Shown: in pieces, positions 6,164 through 12,131 of the stretch
Layout of the letters: each line of letters opens with the position of its first letter
How positions within the stretch are numbered: the first letter of the stretch is position 1
NCBI GenBank assembly: GCA_018432565.1
Contig: JAHDSS010000389.1
Location: forward strand, 1 to 22,190
From: Kiritimatiellia bacterium
GTDB lineage: Bacteria > Verrucomicrobiota > Kiritimatiellia > CAIQIC01 > Lenti-01
Length of the DNA stretch: 22,190 bases
Direction of reading: 5' to 3'
Position numbers and translations under genes: made by a program
Notes under the pieces: model-generated
The model's database searches: none
What the model saw: the letters and a program-made list of their open reading frames with translations, nothing else
Told to the model about the DNA's origin: nothing

Positions 6164-8166
6164 TTCCGGCGGTCCGCCTTCGATTTCTTCTTGGCGTCGC
6201 GGCGGGCCTTTTCGTCCGCCTCTCGCTGCCGCTGGGCCTCCGCGGCCGGCGACGGCTCGTCCAGCGCCTCCCGGGCCCCCTGCAGGCTGGCCGCGCGCTC
6301 CAGGCGCGCCTTTTCCTTCTCCGCCATCTGCATGTCGGTCACGATGCGCGGCGTCACGAAAATCAGCAGGTTGGTTCGCTTTTTGACATCGCTGGTGGAA
6401 CGAAACAGCCACCCCAGCAGCGGCAGGTCGCCCAGCAGCGGCACCTTGGTCGTCAGTTTGGAGGTGTCCTCGCGGATCAGGCCGCTGAGAATGACCGTGG
6501 CGCGGTCGGGAATCGTCACCGTCGTCTGCACCTCGCGCTTGGCGATCGTCGGCGTGTAGCGCAGCGCCTCGCTGCTCTCCTCCACCACCGACTCGATGCT
6601 GGGATTGAGCTCCAGCCGGATTTCCCGGTCGGGATTCACCTGCGGCGTCAGCTTCAGCTTGATGCCCACGTCCAGCCGTTCGATGTTCTGGATGAAATCG
6701 CGGTCCGATCCCGACCCCTCGACCGACGACTTCAGGATGGGGATGTTCTCGACGACGCTGACGGACGCCTCGAGGTTGTTTTGGGCCCAGAGCGGGATGT
6801 TCGACAGGATCTTGAGGTCGCGGTTGCCGGCCACCGCCTTCAGGTAGAGGGGAATCTGGCTGTATTCCGTGCCGTCCGGCCCGGTAAACGTGCCGCTGAT
6901 GACGCCCAGCGCCAGACCCTGCGGGAAGGCCCCTTCGGTCAGCAGGCTCATCATCGAATCGCTGTCGCCGTAGCGGGTGCGGCCGAAGCCGCCGGTTTCG
7001 CTGCCTTCGGGCGTGTCCAGGCCGAACCATTCCACGCCGAGATCGAGGCCTTCCTCGAGGTTCACTTCGGCGATGAGCACTTCGACGAGCACCTGCTGCG
7101 GAACGACGTCCAGCCGCTCCACCAGCCGCCGCACGTACTCGAAATCCTGGGCCGAGGCATCCACCAGCAGCGCGTTGTTGGGAATGCTCGGCTCGATGGC
7201 GATGCCGCGGCGGGCGGGTTCCGCCTCCGTTCCCTTCCCCAGCAGGGCGTTCAGGCTCTTTGCCGCCTCTTCGGCCGACAGGTACTTCAGGAAAATGGCG
7301 TTCAGCCGCCCGAAGCCGTGCGGACTTTCCACGTCCATCTTTTCGATGATCCGGCGGGTCTCGGCGATCTGGGAAGGCATGCCCACCAGGATCAGGCTGT
7401 TGGCCTCCGGCGCCTCCACCACGGTGAAGTCTGTCGGCAGCGAACCCGTGCCCCCGGCCACCTGCTGAAAGTGGCGGTGCACCTTGTTGACCGCGGTGTC
7501 GGTGGCGCCGAACGTGGCGCGCAACTGCTTGGCCACCTCCTCGGCGCTGGCGTGGCGGAGCTCGATCACCTCGACCGTGCTGCCGGCCCCGGGCTGGTCC
7601 AGCTCGGCCACCAGCTTCTCCAGCCGCTCGATGTTGGCCGCCGTGTCGGTCACGATCAGGTGGTTGCCCGGCAGGAACACCTCCAGCGCCCCTTCCTTGC
7701 CCCCGCGCACCAGCGGCTCGAAGCTCTTCTTGACCTCCGCCGCATTGACGTTGCGCACCGGAATGATCTTCGTCACCAGCCCGCCGCCGGTTCCGCTCCC
7801 CGCCGGCAGCGCCGGCGCGCCCGGCAGCCGGACCACGCGATGGACGCCCCCGCGCTCCGCCACCGTGTAGCCGCTGCCTTCCAGCATGCTCAGGAACAGC
7901 GGATACACCTCCTCCGCCGGCACCGGCCCCTGCGTCAGGATCGTCACCTTGCCCGTGACGTCTTCGGGCACAATGAAGGTCTTGCCGGTGGCGGCTCCCA
8001 CGATTTTGGTCACCGTGTGGATGTCCGCCTGCACGAAATTGAACTGGACGCTGCGCCCGGACGGCTCCGGCTCCGCCGCGCGCGCCGTCCCCAGGGACAG
8101 GACCGCCCCGCAGAAAACCGCCGCCCACCCGCGCACCGCTCCTTGCACCCGCCCGCGGAGGTTCAT
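6160..8166 (-). CDS. gspD: Type II secretion system secretin GspD
   Basis: The 668-residue protein begins with a Sec signal peptide (basic start MNLRGRVQGAVR, hydrophobic core, likely cleavage after ARA at residue 30). The N0 domain follows (VQFNFVQADIHTVTKIVGAATGK), then three N1-N3 ring domains, seen as repeated LVTKIIPVRNVNAAEV, VEVIELRHASAEEVAKQL and GRLNAIFLKYLSAEEAA elements, each paired with a NHLIVTD, NSLILVG or NALLVDA strand. The C-terminal secretin barrel begins near QQVLVEVLIAEV and contains the family signature VPLLGDLPLLGWLFR. The last 40 residues are very rich in Lys, Arg, Glu and Ala, a charged tail rather than an obvious pilotin-binding S domain. It forms the outer-membrane channel. 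ATG 8166 overlaps the lpxA stop (ATGA). The length is normal for the family. Confidence 0.94.
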   Translation of the reverse strand: MNLRGRVQGAVRGWAAVFCGAVLSLGTARAAEPEPSGRSVQFNFVQADIHTVTKIVGAATGKTFIVPEDVTGKVTILTQGPVPAEEVYPLFLSMLEGSGYTVAERGGVHRVVRLPGAPALPAGSGTGGGLVTKIIPVRNVNAAEVKKSFEPLVRGGKEGALEVFLPGNHLIVTDTAANIERLEKLVAELDQPGAGSTVEVIELRHASAEEVAKQLRATFGATDTAVNKVHRHFQQVAGGTGSLPTDFTVVEAPEANSLILVGMPSQIAETRRIIEKMDVESPHGFGRLNAIFLKYLSAEEAAKSLNALLGKGTEAEPARRGIAIEPSIPNNALLVDASAQDFEYVRRLVERLDVVPQQVLVEVLIAEVNLEEGLDLGVEWFGLDTPEGSETGGFGRTRYGDSDSMMSLLTEGAFPQGLALGVISGTFTGPDGTEYSQIPLYLKAVAGNRDLKILSNIPLWAQNNLEASVSVVENIPILKSSVEGSGSDRDFIQNIERLDVGIKLKLTPQVNPDREIRLELNPSIESVVEESSEALRYTPTIAKREVQTTVTIPDRATVILSGLIREDTSKLTTKVPLLGDLPLLGWLFRSTSDVKKRTNLLIFVTPRIVTDMQMAEKEKARLERAASLQGAREALDEPSPAAEAQRQREADEKARRDAKKKSKADRRK

Positions 8167-8939
8167 CGCGCAATCCCCCGCTCGCTGGACCGGATGAAAT
8201 CCGCGAAGATCTGCACTTCGGGCAGGGACGGCAGGTCCGCCGCGATGCGCTCCAGCGCCTGCGCGGTCGTGAGGCCGCTTCGAAACACGATGCGATAGGC
8301 CTGCTTCAGGGCCTGCTGGGTCTCCGGCGAAACGCCGTGGCGCTCCAGGCCCACCTTGTTCGGGCCGTACACTTTCAGCGGATCGCCGTCCGCCGTCATG
8401 TACGGCGGGACATCCTTGACCGCCTTGGTCGCGCCGCCCAGGATGCTCATCCGCCCGATGCGCACAAACTGGTGAATCCCCGTCAGCCCGCCGATGATCG
8501 CGTCGTCCTCCACCACGACATGCCCCGCCAGCGTCGCGGCGTTGGCCATGATGACGCGGTCGCCCACGAGGCAATCATGCGCCACATGGCAGTAGGCCAT
8601 GATCAGGCACTTCGAGCCGACGCGCGTCTCGCCGCCGTCGAAGGTCGCGCAGCTCAGCGTGGCGCATTCGCGGATGACGGTGTTTTCGCCCACGACGAGA
8701 CGCGGCGCCCCGCCTTTATACTTCAGATCCTGGGTTTTGCCCCCCACGCTGGCGAACGGCCAGACCTCGCAGCCCGACCCCAGGGTGGTGTGGCCTTCCA
8801 CGTTCACATGCGACCGCAACACCACGCCATCGCCCAGCCGGACATGCTCCCCCACCGTGCAGAACGGCCCGACGGACACGCCTTCTCCCAGCACCGCGCC
8901 GGGCTGCACCACCGCCAGCGGATGAATCGAAACGCCCAC
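8163..8939 (-). CDS. lpxA: Acyl-ACP--UDP-N-acetylglucosamine O-acyltransferase
   Basis: The 258-residue cytoplasmic protein catalyses the first step of lipid A synthesis, acylating UDP-GlcNAc at the 3-OH from beta-hydroxyacyl-ACP. The first 190 residues are hexapeptide repeats forming a left-handed beta-helix (IHPLAVVQPGAVLGEGVSVGPF and onward). The family-specific segments GGKTQDLKYKG, MAYCHVAHDC (catalytic His121, equivalent to His125 of E. coli) and LTGIHQFVRIG are present. A helical C-terminal domain with GLERHGVS and YRIVFRSGLT follows. The start is a GTG at 8939, placed by alignment with the E. coli N-terminus and by the 2-nt gap after the fabZ stop. A G-rich stretch in the end of fabZ would have to serve as its ribosome binding site. 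Length is close to the usual 255-262. Its product feeds the pathway that waaA, at the other end of this operon, continues. Confidence 0.95.
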   Translation of the reverse strand: MGVSIHPLAVVQPGAVLGEGVSVGPFCTVGEHVRLGDGVVLRSHVNVEGHTTLGSGCEVWPFASVGGKTQDLKYKGGAPRLVVGENTVIRECATLSCATFDGGETRVGSKCLIMAYCHVAHDCLVGDRVIMANAATLAGHVVVEDDAIIGGLTGIHQFVRIGRMSILGGATKAVKDVPPYMTADGDPLKVYGPNKVGLERHGVSPETQQALKQAYRIVFRSGLTTAQALERIAADLPSLPEVQIFADFIRSSERGIAR

Positions 8940-8941
8940 GG

Positions 8942-9379
8942 CTAGCGCCCCCCCCCGCCAAACAGCATTTCCGCCTCGCAGGCCACTTCGCCGTCCACCA
9001 GCGCACGGCCCGACACCCGGGCCATCCCCAGCCGCATCTTCAGAAACCGGATTTCAATCCGCAGCTGGTCGCCGGGCACCACCGTGCGGCGGAATTTCGC
9101 CTTGTCCACCCCCAGATAAAACGCCACCTTGCCCTCGCTCCCCAGCAGCTTGTTCAGCAGAATCCCCGCCGTCTGCGCCATGGCCTCGAGCTGCAGCACC
9201 CCCGGAAAAACCGGCAGACCCGGAAAATGCCCCTGAAAACAGGGCTCGTTCGCCGCCACGCTCTTGATGCCGACGATCCAGTCCTTGTCGTTGCACTCCA
9301 CAATGCGGTCCACCAGCAAGAACGGATGGCGGTGCGGCAGTATGTTCAGGATGTCCTTGGCTTCGTATACCGTTCCCAT
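8942..9379 (-). CDS. fabZ: (3R)-hydroxyacyl-ACP dehydratase
   Basis: This 145-residue hot-dog-fold enzyme dehydrates 3-hydroxyacyl-ACP in fatty acid elongation and so competes with LpxA for the same substrate. ILPHRHPFLLVDR opens the fold. The catalytic pair is His51 in QGHFPG and Glu65 in LQLEAMAQ, with the family's normal 14-residue separation. The start ATG 9379 is chosen because GTGGAGG precedes it. An earlier in-frame ATG overlaps the predicted -10 element and would not be transcribed. The C-terminus is GGGGR, encoded partly by a run of nine G at 8948-8956. It is the first gene of the operon, with lpxA 2 nt downstream, as in the classical fabZ-lpxA order. It is a free-standing enzyme, not an LpxC-FabZ fusion. 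Confidence 0.94.
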   Translation of the reverse strand: MGTVYEAKDILNILPHRHPFLLVDRIVECNDKDWIVGIKSVAANEPCFQGHFPGLPVFPGVLQLEAMAQTAGILLNKLLGSEGKVAFYLGVDKAKFRRTVVPGDQLRIEIRFLKMRLGMARVSGRALVDGEVACEAEMLFGGGGR

Positions 9380-9404
9380 AGACCTGGCCTCCACTGAAAC
9401 CCGC

Positions 9405-9434
9405 ATCCTACCACTCCCCGCCGCCGTTGGACAA
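9405..9434 (-). promoter_or_regulatory. Promoter of the fabZ-lpxA-gspDEF-waaA operon
   Basis: On the minus strand, TTGTCC (9434-9429) and TAGGAT (9410-9405) are 18 nt apart. Transcription would start near 9398, giving a leader of about 19 nt that contains GTGGAGG and the fabZ ATG. Confidence 0.5.
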
Positions 9435-9453
9435 ACCCCAAAACAGGCCCCGG

Positions 9454-9471
9454 CCCCATTGCCCCCATTGC
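9454..9471. repeat. Tandem pair of CCCCATTGC between the fabZ and tRNA-Leu promoters
   Basis: CCCCATTGC occurs twice head to tail (9454-9462 and 9463-9471), directly between the two divergent promoters. It may be chance in such GC-rich DNA or a shared regulator site. Confidence 0.5.
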
Positions 9472-9473
9472 GC

Positions 9474-9503
9474 TTGCCATTCCCCGGCCGGATTCGTCTA
9501 ATG
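9474..9503 (+). promoter_or_regulatory. Promoter of tRNA-Leu
   Basis: TTGCCA (9474-9479) and TCTAAT (9498-9503) are separated by 18 nt. Transcription would start near 9510, six bases before the mature tRNA 5' end. Confidence 0.5.
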
Positions 9504-9515
9504 GGCCGCATTCCG

Positions 9516-9596
9516 GACGGGTGGCGAAACTGGCAGACGCGCCAGCCTTAGGAGCTGGTGGAGCAATCCGTAGGGGTTCGAATCCCCTCCCGTCCA
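9516..9596 (+). tRNA. tRNA-Leu, anticodon UAG
   Basis: The full class II cloverleaf can be folded. The acceptor stem GGACGGG (9516-9522) pairs with CCCGTCC (9589-9595), and the discriminator is A9596. The D arm is GCG...CGC with an AAACTGGCAGA loop. The anticodon stem CCAGC/GCTGG encloses the loop CTTAGGA, which places the anticodon TAG at 9549-9551. A long variable arm (GGA GCAA TCC) follows, then the T arm AGGGG-TTCGAAT-CCCCT. The long variable arm, A73 and UAG anticodon identify leucine (CUN codons, chiefly CUA). CCA is not encoded (the sequence continues TTT), so it must be added after transcription. No integrase or attachment-site duplication is seen near its 3' end. Confidence 0.97.
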
Positions 9597-9615
9597 TTTC
9601 TCCGGCGGCCCCGCC

Positions 9616-9631
9616 CGGCCACCGGCCGTTT
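9616..9631 (+). terminator. Weak hairpin and short T run downstream of tRNA-Leu
   Basis: CGGCC (9616-9620), loop ACC, GGCCG (9624-9628), then TTT. It is a five-pair stem with a minimal T tract between the convergent 3' ends of the tRNA and the HerA-like gene. It could terminate the tRNA transcript, but evidence is slight. Confidence 0.3.
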
Positions 9632-9638
9632 CCGCCGC

Positions 9639-12032
9639 TCAGATCTCGATGGCCGGGCGCAGCGCGCCGAACGAATCCGGGGCAAACGGAATCCACGCCA
9701 GCGCCAGCTGCTTCACGTCCGTGTCCGACGACCGGGGGCGGATGCTTTCCTTCTCGAATGTCCAGTTCTGCGGATCGTACTCCGCGGCGACGCGGGCGGT
9801 TTCCTGCTCGGCTTCGGCTTCCAGGTCGGCCCGCTGCCGCTGCACCGCGTCAAGGGCCTCTTCCGCCTGCCGCACATCGAGCTTCTCCTTGCCCGTGCGG
9901 CTCATGGAGCCGATGCCCGTGGCGGCGCGTCCCAGCCCGCCCGCCTTGCGCCCCATCAGAACGGACAGCGCCGCGGTGCCGAAGCGGATCCAGGTGCCCG
10001 TGCGCTGGCGCGACAGCTGCGCTTTCTCGTTTTCCACCTTGGCCTCCGCCCGGCGTTCGCGGTTCGACAGCGCCGTCAGCTTGGCGGCGTATTTCTTGCG
10101 CATGGCCTCGAGGGCCTCTTCGCGCTTTTCGCGCAGCACCTGCCCCGCCCGGATCCGGAACTCGCCTTCCGACTCGCCCGGATGCCCCCGCAGCTTGTGC
10201 GCGGGCAGCACCAGCAGCTCCAGGGCAAACTGCTCAAGCAGCCAGCTCTTGGCGTCTTTTTCCAACTGGGCGTGGCGCTTGGCGTCGGCCAGCGCCGCCG
10301 GCACCTCGGCATGGACCGCCTGCGGAAGCGCCTGCGCATCCTCGGCCTCCGGCGCCGGGCGCGACGCCCCCCAGTCCGGCTCGCCCGCATCGTTCACCGG
10401 CACCAGCCGGCGCACCGTCTGCCATTCGTCCAGCCCCTTGCGCGCATCGGCGAAATGCAGCCGGGCCGTCGCCAGCAGGGCCGGACGGTACACAATGCCC
10501 TCCCCGCCCGCGTGACCGTGCGGACGCAGATAGACCTGCGGAATCGACGCGGGCACCACCATCTTGGTCCCGGCCTGGATTCCCTTCGGCGCGGACAGCG
10601 TTTCCGCGGCGGGCGCGGCCTCCCGGCGGCCGGCCATCAGGCCGCCCACCTGCGCGGGCGACAGCGGCCCGCGCAGATAGGACAGGCACCAGCGCGTCTC
10701 GAACAGCACCGGGACGTCCTCGTGCACGTTGCGCATCAGAAACACCCGGCTGCCCAGGTTCGCCATCAGCCGGTCCAGTGTCCCGCGGTCCAGCCCCTCC
10801 CCCGCCGCCGCGCCCGTCAGCCCTTCGATCACCCGCATCTTGTCGCGCTCGGTCTGCAGGCGCCCGATGAACCAGGTGCCCGTGTTCGACAGCCCCCGGT
10901 AATCCAGGTCCACCGGATTCTGCGTGGACAGCACGATCCCCAGGCCGAACGCGCGCGCCTGCTTCAGCAGCGTCAGCATCGGCGGCTTGCTCGGCGGATT
11001 CGCCGTCGGCGGGAAATAGCCGAAGATTTCATCCATGTACAGCAGCGCGCGCAGCGTGGACGTGCCCGTCTGCCGCCGCGTCCACGCCAGCACTTCGTTC
11101 AGCAGCACCGTCACGAAGAACATCCGCTCGGCGTCCGACAGGTGCGCGATGGACAGGATGGATACGCGCGGCCGGCCTTCCGCCGTGTACAGCAGGCGCT
11201 GCACGTCCAGCGGCTCGCCTTCCGTCCAAGCCGAAAACCCCGGCGACGCCGCCAGATTGTTCAGCCGCATCGCCAGCCCGAACCGGTCCTTGGAAGGGAA
11301 AAACGACTCCAGCGGCAGGATGCCGATCTTGTCCAGCCCCGGCTCCTGAATGGCATGGATCAGCGTGCCCAGGTCCAGGTTCCGCCCCGCGCGCCATTCG
11401 CGGTCCACCAGATTGGCCAGCAGGATATGCTCCCGCGACTGGATGGGATCCGCCTCCACCCCCGCCAGCGCCAGCAGACCCGAGACGGCGGCGGACACGC
11501 GGTCGCGCATCGCCGCCGCGTCGTCGGCAAATCCCGGCGGCGGCGCATCCAGCGAGGACAGGATGGACAGCGGCAGGCCGGTCCGCGAGCCCGGCGTGTA
11601 AATGGCGAAATCCGCCGCCGCCTTCAGGCGGGCGATGCGCGCGCCGTCCTGACCCCACGATTCCAGCCCCTGGGACCACGCGGCCGCGGTTTTCTCCGCA
11701 AACGCCTCCGGCGCCAGCTGCTTTCGCGCCGCCTCCCCTGCATCCACGTAGGGCAGGAAATCCCCCGCCGCCAGCTCCGGGAACGTCAGCAGCAGATTGC
11801 CCATGTCCCCCTTCGGATCAATGATCAACGACGGTATCCCGTCCAGGGCCGCCTCTTCGATCAGCCCGATCCCCAGGCCCGTCTTGCCCGACCCGGTCAT
11901 GCCCACGCAGACCGCGTGCGTCGTCAAATCCTTCGCATCGTACAGCAGCGGCTCCGCGGTCGCCGCCTCCGGCGCATCCGGTTCCCGCACCCGCCCCAGG
12001 TAAAACACGCCCAGCTTTTCAAAATCAGTCAT
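9639..12032 (-). CDS. HerA/FtsK-superfamily ATPase (DUF87-type) with C-terminal coiled coil
   Basis: The 797-residue protein has an N-terminal ATPase core. A short beta segment (residues 5-32) leads to LTTHAVCVGMTGSGKTGLG with Walker A at 44-51, then LIIDPKGDMGNLLLTFPEL, a HerA-type motif. Walker B is LLYMDE (330-335), continuing IFGYFPP. A sensor-like VLSTQNPVDLDYRGLSNTGTWFIGRLQTERD (368-397) and a SRVFLMRNVHED strand follow. After a linker, residues about 581-680 form charged coiled coil. A Gly-rich segment (681-712, with LSVLMGRKAGGLGRAATGIGSMSR) and a second coil (716-750) come next. HerA-like enzymes are ring translocases on DNA; the partner here is unknown. No nurA, SIR2 or other defence effector gene is next to it. 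ATG 12032 is supported by AAAAGGAG six bases upstream. It has its own promoter, 99 nt beyond priA. Function within this long coiled-coil group is not established to my knowledge. Confidence 0.82.
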   Translation of the reverse strand: MTDFEKLGVFYLGRVREPDAPEAATAEPLLYDAKDLTTHAVCVGMTGSGKTGLGIGLIEEAALDGIPSLIIDPKGDMGNLLLTFPELAAGDFLPYVDAGEAARKQLAPEAFAEKTAAAWSQGLESWGQDGARIARLKAAADFAIYTPGSRTGLPLSILSSLDAPPPGFADDAAAMRDRVSAAVSGLLALAGVEADPIQSREHILLANLVDREWRAGRNLDLGTLIHAIQEPGLDKIGILPLESFFPSKDRFGLAMRLNNLAASPGFSAWTEGEPLDVQRLLYTAEGRPRVSILSIAHLSDAERMFFVTVLLNEVLAWTRRQTGTSTLRALLYMDEIFGYFPPTANPPSKPPMLTLLKQARAFGLGIVLSTQNPVDLDYRGLSNTGTWFIGRLQTERDKMRVIEGLTGAAAGEGLDRGTLDRLMANLGSRVFLMRNVHEDVPVLFETRWCLSYLRGPLSPAQVGGLMAGRREAAPAAETLSAPKGIQAGTKMVVPASIPQVYLRPHGHAGGEGIVYRPALLATARLHFADARKGLDEWQTVRRLVPVNDAGEPDWGASRPAPEAEDAQALPQAVHAEVPAALADAKRHAQLEKDAKSWLLEQFALELLVLPAHKLRGHPGESEGEFRIRAGQVLREKREEALEAMRKKYAAKLTALSNRERRAEAKVENEKAQLSRQRTGTWIRFGTAALSVLMGRKAGGLGRAATGIGSMSRTGKEKLDVRQAEEALDAVQRQRADLEAEAEQETARVAAEYDPQNWTFEKESIRPRSSDTDVKQLALAWIPFAPDSFGALRPAIEI

Positions 12033-12059
12033 GCGCCACTCCTTTTCCTGTGCCCTGCC

Positions 12060-12088
12060 ATCCTACCCCTCTCCGCCCGCCCTGTCAG
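12060..12088 (-). promoter_or_regulatory. Promoter of the HerA-like ATPase gene
   Basis: On the minus strand, CTGACA (12088-12083) and TAGGAT (12065-12060) are 17 nt apart. Transcription would start near 12053, with a leader of about 20 nt containing AAAAGGAG. The -10 and its flanks (GGTAGGATG) match those before fabZ. Confidence 0.55.
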
Positions 12089-12131
12089 CGAAAAGCGCCA
12101 TCCGTTATTCTCCGTTTTTTCAGGCTCGACC

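Noticed and set aside
2318..6559. Long plus-strand frames opposite waaA, gspF and gspE, and long minus-strand frames offset from the real ones
   Set aside because: They show low-complexity Arg/Ala/Pro/Gly composition and overlap confidently identified genes on the true frames.
9516..9596. tRNA-Leu as an integration site for a mobile element
   Set aside because: No integrase, no repeat of the tRNA 3' end and no change in base composition nearby; the adjacent genes look native.
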